Assembly: GCA_900551815.1 (NCBI GenBank)
Contig: URXE01000005.1
Span: 1-52,600 of the forward strand
Direction of reading: 5' to 3'
Source: an uncultured Collinsella sp.
GTDB lineage: Bacteria; Actinomycetota; Coriobacteriia; Coriobacteriales; Coriobacteriaceae
Length of the DNA stretch: 52,600 nt
Below, piece after piece: positions 44,108 through 52,600 of this stretch (position 1 is the first letter of the stretch; every line of letters begins with the position of its first letter). The position numbers and the translations under genes were made by a program. Below the pieces are notes generated by a model. That model ran no database searches. It saw only the letters and a list, made by a program, of their open reading frames with translations, and was not told where the DNA came from.

Positions 44108-44173
44108 GGGGACGGAGGAAAACGTATCACCGGGTTAGACTGACCCCTTGTTGATCCGTTTTCCTCCGTCCCC
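44108..44173. repeat. GGGGACGGAGGAAAACG inverted repeat
   Basis: Perfect 17-base arms (44108-44124 and 44157-44173) enclose 32 bases. One arm plus flanks recurs alone at 31391-31407. It looks like a REP-type element. The bases up to 44266 contain a further CAAATCTGT-CGTGGG pair of short direct repeats (AAATCTGTTGGCGTGGG and AAATCTGTCCGCGTGGG). Confidence 0.85.
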
Positions 44174-44266
44174 ACGGGATCAAATCTGTTGGCGTGGGGC
44201 AAATCTGTCCGCGTGGGCGGGTAGGATGGATGCATTGATTATTGCGAACGGTTTGAGTGGAGGACC

Positions 44267-47200
44267 ATGCCTGTTCGAATCTATACCACCAATACCGGTA
44301 CGGACTTGAGCGATGCCGAGGCGGCGTTGCTCGCCGACCTGGTTGCCCGCCACGGGCGTGCCGTTTTGCTGGCGCCCTCGTTTGCCGAGCTCGACCTGTG
44401 CCGTCACGATGCTGCGGTTGCTGGCGTCTCGCTGGGCGTTGACTACAAAACCCCCGCGTCGTGGCTTCGTTCGCTGTGGGAGCTTATGGGCGATGGCCGC
44501 AGCTTCGTCGACAACATGCAGCGCCAGATGCTGTTCTCGGACATAATCGCCCGTCGCGACGATGCCGACCTGCAGCCGCTTTCGCGCAGTCAGGGCACGG
44601 TGCGCATGCTCGCGCGCATGGCCCGCGATGTGCTGCCGGGCGTAGCGGGAACGGGTGCCGAGCGCTGCTGCGGTGCCGCCGCTCAGCCCGAGCCCAAAAG
44701 CGCCGCCGAGGCTCGCGTGTTCGAGCTGTTGAGTGCCTATGCGAGTGGCTTGGACCGTCGAGACATGGTCGAGCCCTGCGAGGCGGCTGACCTTATGGCC
44801 GACGCTTTGGCCGACAACCTACCGGTGTGCGCCCGCGCGGTATGCGTGCGCGGCGTCACGTCGTTTACGCACGGCCTGCTCGAGTTGCTGTCGGCCGTGG
44901 CAAACAACGGGGGAGAGGTCGTTGTGCTGCTTGCCCGCGAGCAGGCGGCAATGCGCGAGGACCTGGCTGCCGCCTTTGATGCCCGCGGTGTGCTGTTTGA
45001 GGTCGCGCCGCTGGGGGAGGACGCCGGCGCGTCCGAGACCGCTTCTGCGCCTGCTGCTCAGCCCACCTTTGTAGAGGTTGCCGGCCCTCACGCCCGCGCC
45101 CACGCCTATGTGGATGCAATCGATGAGCTGGTAAAAACGTGTGAGGACGCCGCGGTCGACGGCGGTGTCACGGCGTCCGCGGACCCCGTGCGCGTGCTCG
45201 TGGTGTCTGCCCGGGCGCCCCAGCTGTTCGGTGAACTCGCTGCCCGTTTGGCGGCGCGTCACATTGCTGCTGAGACAACCGAGTTCACGGCGTTTTCCCA
45301 ATCCATCGCGGGCAGGCAGTTCACGGCGCTGGCCGATCTGATCGAGCGCATGAAGGCCGCCAACGAGGGCACCGCTTCCAAGACCGAGTGGTGGCCCGCT
45401 CCGGAGCTTACCGACTGGATTTACAGTCCGCTTTCGGGTGCCGATGCTGCCAGCGCGCGCACCTTCGACAAGAACATGCGCCTGTCGCGCGGCAAGACCA
45501 CTGCGGGCGTCAAGAGCTTGCTGCAGAGCGTGCAGGGCCAGGTGAGGGGTGCCCGCAAGGCTGCCAGTGATGAGAACTGGTTTAAGAACGTGCCGTGCGT
45601 GGTCTCGGACGTGTTCCAAGCGCTGTGGCGCGACAAACCCGTGACGGCACTCAAGGCCATGCTCGCCGTCGCCGAGGCGTTGCCCGATCGCGCCCTTGGA
45701 GGCCTTGACGGTCAGGCTCGTCGCCAGGCGGAGACCGCCCTACTGCGACATGCCATCGACATCCTTATAAACGACGCCCGCGCGCTCGACGTGTCGCAGG
45801 CCGCGACCGTGCCCGTGCTCGACGGCGTTCGTACCAAGGTGGACAAGCGCAGCACCGCATACGATTACGAGACCTGCGAGGTCGACCGCGCGCCGCGCGC
45901 CCAGGTGCGCTTTGCGTCGCTTGCCGATGCGGCAGCCCTGCGCCCCGCCAGCTACGATGCCGTGCTGTTTACCGACGTCGATCTGGACAGTTATCCGCTC
46001 TCACATGAGGAGGGGCCGCTGGCCACGCTGACGGCCGAGCTGGGGCGCAGCGGTGTGACGCTTGAGCCCGCGGCCCTGCTGCGCGTGCGCTTTGGCCGCG
46101 CGATGCAGGCCGCGCGCGGTCCGGTTGCGCTTGCCCGCGTGACCCACGATCGCCAGGCGCACGAGTGCTATCCGGCTGCCGTGTGGACCGAGTTGCGGGC
46201 GCACGCCGAGGCCACTGGCGCTGTCAAACCCACGCGCGTGGGCGAGGGCGGTATCGTCGCCGATTTTGATTCAGCGGCCGGCGAGGGCATCGAGTGCAAG
46301 CGCGTCGCGTGCGAGGCTCCTCAGCATTTGAGTGAGGCGGCTGTGCCGTACCTGGTCCTGCGTCGCCGCGATGGCGAGGGCGAGAACGCGCCGCTCGTGC
46401 CGCGTCTGACGTCCGCCTCGCAGATTGAGGCGTACTCGACGTGCCCGCTGTGCTGGTTCGTGTCGTATCGCGTGAAGCCCCAGTCCATCGACGCGGGCTT
46501 TGGAAATATGGAGAAGGGCAACTTTGTCCACGACGTGCTGGAGCACCTCCATGCCCGCCTGCCCCAGGAGGGCATGGAACGCGTGACGCCCGAGAATCTG
46601 CCGCGCGCTCAGGAGCTGCTGCGCGAGGTCTTTGACGAGACCTTGGCCGAGCATGCCTCCAAGCGCGGCAACGAGGGCCCGCTGGTGCCGCTCTCTGCGG
46701 TGGAGGAGCGCCAGGTGGCCGAGATCTTGCCGCAGCTGGAGGGCGTGCTTGCCTACGAGTCCGAGGCACTTGCCCCCTTTGCCCCGCGCTATCTGGAGTT
46801 CGCCTTCAACGAGCTTAAGGTCGAGTATGCCGGTTGGCCGCTTGGCGGGCGCATCGACCGCGTGGACGTGGACGCCGAGAATCGTGCCGTGGTGATCGAC
46901 TACAAGCATCGCACGGGCGTTGAGGAATTTAAGCTCGCCGACCCTACGGTGCGCGACGAGGAATCGGGCATGGCGCCCATCGACGACCCGCGCTGGTTGC
47001 CGCCACATACCCAAACGCTCATCTACGCTCAGGCCATGCGCCGGGCGCTGGATTTGGACACCCGTGCGGCGCTCTATTTTTCGACCAAGGGCGGCAAACC
47101 GGCGCTGCGAGGCGCCGCGAGCGCCGAGCTGCTCGAGGAGGAGCGCGGCGACGGTCGCATCCCGGGCCTTAAGAAAGGTTTCCCCGGTGAGGGCGGCAGC

Positions 47201-47365
47201 ATGGACTTCGACGCTCTGCTCGATCGCGTGGAGGCCGGCATCGCCGAGCGCCTGCGCGAGCTCGAGGCAGGCAACGTTGCCGCCGTCGACCCGGCGTCGG
47301 CTCAGGCCGCGCATGCGCGCTGCTCGTATAACCACGAAGGAACGTTTGTAAGGAGGGACGTGTAG
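44267..47365 (+). CDS. AddB/RexB-like nuclease subunit
   Basis: This 1032-residue protein stands directly before addA. As in RexB-type subunits, no Walker A motif is seen near the N-terminus (RAVLLAPSFAELDL takes that place). The C-terminal PD-(D/E)XK nuclease shows SASQIEAYSTCPLCWFVSYRV, GNFVHDVLEHL, LGGRIDRVDVD and VVIDYKHRTG. AddB normally carries one Cys upstream and three at the end that hold a 4Fe-4S cluster; here CPLC and a single late ARCSYN are seen, so the cluster is doubtful. The partner processes double-strand DNA ends for recombination. GGAGG precedes the ATG. Confidence 0.82.
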   Translation: MPVRIYTTNTGTDLSDAEAALLADLVARHGRAVLLAPSFAELDLCRHDAAVAGVSLGVDYKTPASWLRSLWELMGDGRSFVDNMQRQMLFSDIIARRDDADLQPLSRSQGTVRMLARMARDVLPGVAGTGAERCCGAAAQPEPKSAAEARVFELLSAYASGLDRRDMVEPCEAADLMADALADNLPVCARAVCVRGVTSFTHGLLELLSAVANNGGEVVVLLAREQAAMREDLAAAFDARGVLFEVAPLGEDAGASETASAPAAQPTFVEVAGPHARAHAYVDAIDELVKTCEDAAVDGGVTASADPVRVLVVSARAPQLFGELAARLAARHIAAETTEFTAFSQSIAGRQFTALADLIERMKAANEGTASKTEWWPAPELTDWIYSPLSGADAASARTFDKNMRLSRGKTTAGVKSLLQSVQGQVRGARKAASDENWFKNVPCVVSDVFQALWRDKPVTALKAMLAVAEALPDRALGGLDGQARRQAETALLRHAIDILINDARALDVSQAATVPVLDGVRTKVDKRSTAYDYETCEVDRAPRAQVRFASLADAAALRPASYDAVLFTDVDLDSYPLSHEEGPLATLTAELGRSGVTLEPAALLRVRFGRAMQAARGPVALARVTHDRQAHECYPAAVWTELRAHAEATGAVKPTRVGEGGIVADFDSAAGEGIECKRVACEAPQHLSEAAVPYLVLRRRDGEGENAPLVPRLTSASQIEAYSTCPLCWFVSYRVKPQSIDAGFGNMEKGNFVHDVLEHLHARLPQEGMERVTPENLPRAQELLREVFDETLAEHASKRGNEGPLVPLSAVEERQVAEILPQLEGVLAYESEALAPFAPRYLEFAFNELKVEYAGWPLGGRIDRVDVDAENRAVVIDYKHRTGVEEFKLADPTVRDEESGMAPIDDPRWLPPHTQTLIYAQAMRRALDLDTRAALYFSTKGGKPALRGAASAELLEEERGDGRIPGLKKGFPGEGGSMDFDALLDRVEAGIAERLRELEAGNVAAVDPASAQAAHARCSYNHEGTFVRRDV

Positions 47366-47368
47366 ACC

Positions 47369-50300
47369 ATGGATCTTTCGACCTTGATGCCGCAACAGCT
47401 GCAGATTGTCAAAACGCTCGACCGTCCGCTGTTTGTCTCGGCGGGCGCCGGTTCGGGCAAGACCTTTACCCTCACGCGTCGCATCGTCTACGCGCTCTCG
47501 CCCGAATCCGGTCCGTTCGTTGAGCATCTGGACCAGGTGCTCGCCATTACCTTTACCAAAGACGCCGCGGCCGAGATCCGTGACCGCGTGCGCCGCGCGC
47601 TCATCGACGAGGGCATGGACGAGGAAGCACTGACCGTCGACGATGCGTGGATCTCGACCATTCACGGCATGTGCTCGCGTATCCTGCGCGCGCACGCGCT
47701 GGAGCTGGGCATCGATCCCGAGTTCACGGTGCTCACCGATACCGACGAGCTTATGGACCAGGCCGTTGAGCATGTGCTGGCCCGCGCGACGGCGCCCGAT
47801 GCCGCCCCCGAGCTCGCCGCTTCGCTCAAGGCCCTTTACGCCTGGTATCCCATGGCGGGCGAGGGCGGGCCGTTTGGTGCCGGCACGACCATTAAGGGCC
47901 TGGTGCGCGAGCTGCTGGAGCTCTCGAGCCAGCTGCCGGGCGGCATGGACGACGTGTGCGTGGCGCGCGGCCAGGCCGATACCTCGGCACTCGCCGATGC
48001 CTATCGCGCGGCGCTGGGCGCAAGCAAGGCCGCGACCGAGAAAGCGCAGACGGCGCTCGATGCCATCGACGCGTTCGAGGCGAGCGGCAAGACCATGGTC
48101 GATGCGGCGCGACTCATGATGTCGTGCACCATGCCGCGTGCGAGCAAGGCATTTCCTAAGGAGCAGGTCGAGCTGCTCAAGGCCGAGGCCGCCGATGCGT
48201 TTATCAATATCGTGCTGGCTTGCGGTGGTCCGGCGCTCGATGCGCTGGTGGGCTTGGCCCGCTCTGTAGAGGCTGAGTACCGCGCGCTGAAGGCTGCCCA
48301 GTCCGCCCTCGATAATAACGACCTGCTGCGCATGGCCTACGAGGCCCTGCGCGATTACCCGGCCATCCGAGCGGCATACGAGGGCCGCTTTAAGATGGTC
48401 ATGATCGACGAGTTCCAGGATACCGACCAGATGCAGGTCGACCTGATCCGTTACCTGACCGGCGCGGGGGAGCGCGCGCTGTGTACCGTGGGCGATGCGC
48501 AGCAGTCGATCTATCGCTTCCGTGGCGCCGAGGTCGAGGTATTCCGTCGCCAGGAGCGCAAGGTGGGCTCGTCTGCCGCGCCCGAGGCGACTGCCGTGAC
48601 CGACGCCCCCGCCGGCGAGCTTGTCAAACTCGTGCGCAACTTCCGCAGCCACGACGAGGTGCTGCGTTACGTGGCACGCGTCTTCGACGGCGATGACGGC
48701 GGCCTGATGCAGGGCTTTTTGGACCTTGAGGCGAGCGACGGCCGCAAGGACACGCTAGTGGCAGATGCCTCGCGTCGCCAGGCCCTCTTTGTTGCCGGCG
48801 GCAGCACGCAAGAGCGCACACAGGCCAAGGCCCGTGCGATCGCCGAGCGATTCCGCGCGCTTGCCGATGCCGGCCAGCCCCAGGGCGGCATGGTGCTGCT
48901 GCTGGGCCGCATGACCAACGCCGACGTCTACGCACAGGCCTTCCGCGACCAGGGGCTCGACTGTGTTATCGCGGGCGGCTCGGTCTTTGCCCAAGCCGCC
49001 GAGGTGCAGACGGTGCGCGCCCTGGTCTGCGCGCTCGCCAATCCGGCCGATACGGCGCAGGGCCTTATGCCGTTGCTCGCCTCGCCGATGTTTGCGCTCG
49101 GCGCCCAGGAGTTCCTGGCGCTGGCGACCAAGCTTGATAGCGAGACGGGGGAGACCTCGCGCCGGAATATCGACGTGGGCATCATGAGCGATTCCGATGT
49201 GCCGGGTTTGCAAGACTTGCCGCTCGTGACGCGCGCCCGCGAGGTTCTGCGGTATGCGCTTCGTCGCGTGGGCCGCGATTCGTTCGCCGCCATCGCGCGC
49301 GACGTGGTCAACGCCTCCGGCTGGTTTGTGCGTCTGGCGCAGCGTGGTCCCGAGGGCAAGGCTATTGCCGCCAACGTGCTCAAGGCGCTCGACGCCGTGG
49401 CCGAGGCGGAGGCCGAGTTCGGCAACTCGCCGCGTTCCATCGCGCTGGCCTTCGACCGCTTCTTGGCGGGCAAGGAAGCCCCGGGCGCCCTCAACGAGGA
49501 GGGCGACGGCGCGGTGCGCATCATGACGGTGCACGCCTCCAAGGGTCTGGAATATCCGGTCGTGGCGGTCGCCGAGTGCTTTGGCGTGCGTAAGTCCTCG
49601 GGCGCGGCTCAGATGGGTCGCGTCGAGGGCGGAGCGCAGGTCGTGGCGCTGCCGGCACGCTTCGACGGCGTTAAGCTCGCCGACGGGACCTTTGTGAAGG
49701 GCGATGACGTTAAAAAGCAGTTTGAGCATGCGTTTAAGGGCAAGGGAACGTCGCTGTGGCTGCCGCCGGAGCTCATGGAGGACGTCTGTGCGACGGGTTC
49801 TCCCGCCGAGGCATTTGCTCGCCTGCGCAACGACGATCTGCAGCTTTCGCTCGAGGAGCGGGCTCGTTTGCTCTATGTCGCCATGACGCGTGCGCGCGAG
49901 CTGGTGATCTTGGCGATGGATGCCGGCGTGAGCCGTGGCAAGGTGAGGGCGCCGACCTTCGACGTCGAGACCGATCTGACCTACGACGTGCTGCGCCGTA
50001 TTTTGCCGACCGACGCTCTGGGCATGCCGCATCTCGATGCCGACCGCCTGGTATTCGATAACTCCCAGCCGGGCGACTACGAGCTCATTTCGCTCGCGGA
50101 CTTTACCTTTGGCGAGCAGGCGTTTGAGGCTAACGCTTCGCTGGATGCCGAGGGCAGGCTTGTCCGCGGCGATGCGGAGCCGGAGGGTGCCGGTGCAGAT
50201 GCCCGCGCCGCCGTTCCTGGTCCTGCCGACCCCGAGCCCGATGCGTTTGAGCTCGTGTATCCCCAGGCGGTGGGCGTGCGCATGGGTATCTGTCCGTATC

Positions 50301-51001
50301 CGGCGCGCGATTCGTACAGCTACTCGTCAATTGCCGCGGCGCTGCATGCCGAGTCCGAGGACCGTGCCACTGAGGCACACGTGCCCATGGACGAGGCCGG
50401 CGATGATGCGGAGTCGGATGGTTCCGAGATGACGGATGCAGACGTGGTCGCCGTTGAGCCTACCGGCAATCCCATGGCGCTGGGCTCGGCCTTCCACGCT
50501 GCCTGCCAGTGGCTGATCGAGATGGGTGCCGATGCGCTGCCCGCCGCGCGTGCCGATGCGCTGGCGCGCCTGTGGCGCCTGACGCCGGAGCAGCGCGAAC
50601 GCTTCGACGTTGCCCTGGACCGCTGGCTCAAGTCGGCTGTTCGTGCCGACCTGCTCGCGTGGCCGTGCGTTCGCGCCGAGGTGCCGTTCTTTTCGCTGGG
50701 CTGCGAGGACGAGGACATCGCCCGCTACGGTGCCTATGCCGAAGGCGCCATCGACGCTTTGGCGACGAACCCGGCCGATCCGTCACGCGCGCTGGTCATC
50801 GACTACAAGACGGGTGGCACGCCGGACGAGACGCCGGAACAGCTGCAGGAGAAGCACGCCCTGCAGGCGCGCGTCTACGCCGACGTGTTGCACAAAGCGG
50901 GCGTTGAGACGGTGACGGTCAAGTTCGTCCGCGTGGAACAGGCGAATCCAGCCATCTTCGTCGAACCCGCCGAACCTCAAGTAGTCACCTATGATCTCTA
51001 A
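47369..51001 (+). CDS. addA: AddA-type helicase-nuclease
   Basis: This 1210-residue protein starts 3 bases after the previous stop with AAGGAGGG upstream. UvrD-type motifs are complete: SAGAGSGKTFTLTRRI (about residue 28), TFTKDAAAEIRDRV, MIDEFQDTDQMQ, GDAQQSIYRFRGAE, MTVHASKGLEYPVV and LLYVAMTRARELVI. The C-terminal nuclease has GSAFHAACQWL, GAIDALA and LVIDYKTGGTP (about residue 1145). With the AddB-like partner it should resect double-strand breaks and load RecA. An acidic low-complexity insert (GDDAESDGSEMTDADVV) lies before the nuclease. Confidence 0.94.
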   Translation: MDLSTLMPQQLQIVKTLDRPLFVSAGAGSGKTFTLTRRIVYALSPESGPFVEHLDQVLAITFTKDAAAEIRDRVRRALIDEGMDEEALTVDDAWISTIHGMCSRILRAHALELGIDPEFTVLTDTDELMDQAVEHVLARATAPDAAPELAASLKALYAWYPMAGEGGPFGAGTTIKGLVRELLELSSQLPGGMDDVCVARGQADTSALADAYRAALGASKAATEKAQTALDAIDAFEASGKTMVDAARLMMSCTMPRASKAFPKEQVELLKAEAADAFINIVLACGGPALDALVGLARSVEAEYRALKAAQSALDNNDLLRMAYEALRDYPAIRAAYEGRFKMVMIDEFQDTDQMQVDLIRYLTGAGERALCTVGDAQQSIYRFRGAEVEVFRRQERKVGSSAAPEATAVTDAPAGELVKLVRNFRSHDEVLRYVARVFDGDDGGLMQGFLDLEASDGRKDTLVADASRRQALFVAGGSTQERTQAKARAIAERFRALADAGQPQGGMVLLLGRMTNADVYAQAFRDQGLDCVIAGGSVFAQAAEVQTVRALVCALANPADTAQGLMPLLASPMFALGAQEFLALATKLDSETGETSRRNIDVGIMSDSDVPGLQDLPLVTRAREVLRYALRRVGRDSFAAIARDVVNASGWFVRLAQRGPEGKAIAANVLKALDAVAEAEAEFGNSPRSIALAFDRFLAGKEAPGALNEEGDGAVRIMTVHASKGLEYPVVAVAECFGVRKSSGAAQMGRVEGGAQVVALPARFDGVKLADGTFVKGDDVKKQFEHAFKGKGTSLWLPPELMEDVCATGSPAEAFARLRNDDLQLSLEERARLLYVAMTRARELVILAMDAGVSRGKVRAPTFDVETDLTYDVLRRILPTDALGMPHLDADRLVFDNSQPGDYELISLADFTFGEQAFEANASLDAEGRLVRGDAEPEGAGADARAAVPGPADPEPDAFELVYPQAVGVRMGICPYPARDSYSYSSIAAALHAESEDRATEAHVPMDEAGDDAESDGSEMTDADVVAVEPTGNPMALGSAFHAACQWLIEMGADALPAARADALARLWRLTPEQRERFDVALDRWLKSAVRADLLAWPCVRAEVPFFSLGCEDEDIARYGAYAEGAIDALATNPADPSRALVIDYKTGGTPDETPEQLQEKHALQARVYADVLHKAGVETVTVKFVRVEQANPAIFVEPAEPQVVTYDL

Positions 51002-51013
51002 CCCTCAGATAAC

Positions 51014-51076
51014 TTGCGGTGGAATACGGACTGTTTTGGCCAAAAAAGCCGCCAAACAGTCCGTATTTCACCGCAA
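51014..51076. repeat. Long palindrome between addA and dnaE
   Basis: TTGCGGTG, AATACGGACTGTTT and GGC on the left pair with GCC, AAACAGTCCGTATT and CACCGCAA on the right, with single mismatches or bulges between the blocks and AAAAAA in the loop. It may end the addA transcript or be a dispersed REP-type element. Confidence 0.8.
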
Positions 51077-51177
51077 CTGCAAGAGGAGCCGTGTGGGTTT
51101 GGCTAGGTTCGGGTGCTGTCCGTGCCGTGGGGTAAAATCGTTCAGTCAGAACACGAACCCGCATCGGAGCTCATCAC

Positions 51178-52600
51178 ATGGCATTCGTCCATCTGCACAA
51201 TCACACTGTTTTCTCCATGCTCGACGGCGCAACCCGTATCCAGGATATGGTCAACCGCGCCGTAGAGCTGGGCATGCCCGCCGTCGCCATTACCGATCAC
51301 GGCTACATGTATGGCGTGCCCGACCTGGCGCTGGCCTGCGACGCCGTCAACCACAACACGCCCGAGTACAAAACCTGGAGCCACGACAAGGCCTTCCTGG
51401 AAAAGGACCGCCGTGACGAGCTGGTGGAGCCCGATCCCGAGGAAAGCCCGCGCGAGCATGCCCAGTATGTGAAGGACATGGCCATGTGGGACGAGAAGGG
51501 CAATATCGACGAGCTCAAGCCGCCCCTGGTCATCAAGCCCATCTTTGGCTGCGAGGTCTACTTTACGCCGGACGAGACGCTCGCCCGCGACCACAAGCCC
51601 GAGCTCTACCACATGATCCTTCTGGCCAAGGACCAGGAGGGCTACGTTAACCTGATGCAGACGGTCTCTGAGGCCGCCGTACAGGGCTTTTACTACAAGC
51701 CGCGCGTGACGCTCGACAACCTGCGCCGCCACGCCAAGGGCATGATCTGCACGAGTGCCTGTATCGCCGGCATCATCCCCAAGTACATCGACCGCGGTGA
51801 CATGGAAGGCGCCATCAAGTGGGCCGAGACCTTCCGCGACACCTTCGATCCCGGCGACTTCTACATCGAGATCCAGGAACACGGTATTACCACCGACAAC
51901 GGCCTGACCGACGAGCAGATGGACCGCACGCTCATCGATATCGCCAAGCAGGTGGGCGTTAAGGTCATCGCCACCAACGACTTCCACTACCTGCGCCGCG
52001 AGGACGCGCCCGTGCAGGACGTCATCATGTGCATCGGCATGAACGCCAAGGTCGACGACCCCAACCGCATGCGCATGACCGGCTCGGAGTTTTACATGAA
52101 GACCGAGGAGGAGATGCGGGCGATGTTCCCGTATTGTCCCGAGGCCTGCGACAACACGCTCGAGATTGCCGACAAGTGCTATGTCGAGCTGGACTGGGAC
52201 TCCATCATCCTGCCGCGCTTCCCGCTGCTCGATCCCGGCGAGACGCACGAGAGCCAGTTCCGCCGCGAGTGCGAGAAGGGCCTGCGCCAGCACTACGGCG
52301 ACGACTGGGCCACGCGCGAGATCGGTGGCGTCAACATCAAAGAGCGCTTTGAGTACGAATACAAGGTCATCTGCGACAAGGGCTTTGCCGCCTACTTCCT
52401 CATCGTTGCCGAGTACGTGCAATGGGCCAAGGACAACGGCATCGGCGTCGGTCCCGGTCGTGGCTCGGCCGCCGGCGCTATCGTCGCCTACGCCATGAAC
52501 ATCACCGCGTTCGACCCGCTCGAGAACGGCCTGATGTTCGAGAGATTCCTGTCCCCGCAGCGTACCGAGATGCCCGATATCGATATGGACTTCGACGATG
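51178..52600 (+). CDS. dnaE: DNA polymerase III alpha subunit, 3' end cut by the window
   Basis: 474 codons are present, from the ATG at 51178 to the window end. The PHP domain shows FVHLHNHTVFSMLDG and VAITDHGYMYGV. Later segments GFYYKPRVTLDNL, CTSACIAGIIP, IATNDFHYL and GPGRGSAAGAIVAY lead into the polymerase active site, where PDIDMDFDD is just visible at the edge. Between about residues 60 and 118 there is a charged extra segment (from TPEYKTWSHD to ELKPPLVIK) that E. coli DnaE lacks, before PIFGCEVYF. The enzyme is the replicative polymerase. No strong Shine-Dalgarno is seen (CGGAGC lies about 8 bases upstream). Confidence 0.95.
   Translation, partial: MAFVHLHNHTVFSMLDGATRIQDMVNRAVELGMPAVAITDHGYMYGVPDLALACDAVNHNTPEYKTWSHDKAFLEKDRRDELVEPDPEESPREHAQYVKDMAMWDEKGNIDELKPPLVIKPIFGCEVYFTPDETLARDHKPELYHMILLAKDQEGYVNLMQTVSEAAVQGFYYKPRVTLDNLRRHAKGMICTSACIAGIIPKYIDRGDMEGAIKWAETFRDTFDPGDFYIEIQEHGITTDNGLTDEQMDRTLIDIAKQVGVKVIATNDFHYLRREDAPVQDVIMCIGMNAKVDDPNRMRMTGSEFYMKTEEEMRAMFPYCPEACDNTLEIADKCYVELDWDSIILPRFPLLDPGETHESQFRRECEKGLRQHYGDDWATREIGGVNIKERFEYEYKVICDKGFAAYFLIVAEYVQWAKDNGIGVGPGRGSAAGAIVAYAMNITAFDPLENGLMFERFLSPQRTEMPDIDMDFDD

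Noticed and set aside
46271..48652. Long minus-strand frame across the AddB/AddA junction
   Set aside because: It crosses two well-supported genes and shows no recognisable domain.

Overview
The window is a high-GC Actinobacteria-like segment that best fits the Coriobacteriia, most likely a gut Collinsella relative. This is an inference from gene content: an NADH-linked [FeFe] hydrogenase with a GltD-like partner, a PTS/6-phospho-alpha-glucosidase operon, YerC, a CPBP protease and an AddAB-type pair. No rRNA, tRNA or CRISPR array was recognised. Both ends cut genes: an FHA protein on the left and dnaE on the right.

Bases 1-15574 are one accessory island devoted to phosphothreonine signalling at the cell envelope. 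It holds an FHA protein (partial), a PP2C phosphatase, a membrane Ser/Thr kinase, a membrane protein with nine acidic Thr repeats, a 1346-residue Ig-like surface protein, and five zinc-ribbon proteins (one with FHA, one with several membrane segments, three with a single membrane anchor). Kinase, phosphatase, pThr readers and candidate pThr scaffolds lie together, and three zinc-ribbon genes share a TGTTGCGCAAC palindrome upstream. Next to it, in a 950-base gap between divergent genes, is a regular array (15709-16245): fourteen copies of a 15-base repeat in strictly alternating orientation, one every 40-41 bases.

Bases 16529-25110 carry a DEAD-box RNA helicase with a long Arg/Gly tail, a flavodoxin/ferredoxin (EFR1-like) gene bracketed by two related palindromic elements, and a PTS operon (EIIA, BglG/LicT-type antiterminator, EIICB, GH4 6-phospho-alpha-glucosidase). 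The PTS leader contains a recognisable antiterminator/terminator pair.

Bases 25290-31365 form a tight four-gene operon: NAD(P)-linked oxidoreductase, [FeFe] hydrogenase, lipoprotein solute-binding protein, and a fused ABC permease-ATPase. After it come a solitary RelB/DinJ-like antitoxin whose end lies inside a palindromic element, a CPBP protease, a YgiQ-type radical SAM protein, a YoaK-family protein, a FucO-type alcohol dehydrogenase and an M42-type peptidase.

Bases 38640-52600 hold an HTH-HipA-like kinase fusion, mnmA, cysK with a divergent Rrf2 regulator, a small holin-like membrane protein, YerC, an AddB-like/AddA pair and the start of dnaE. Intergenic regions from 19 kb onward are rich in short palindromes, several built on GGGGTCAGGTT or GGGACGG cores, which look like dispersed REP-type elements.
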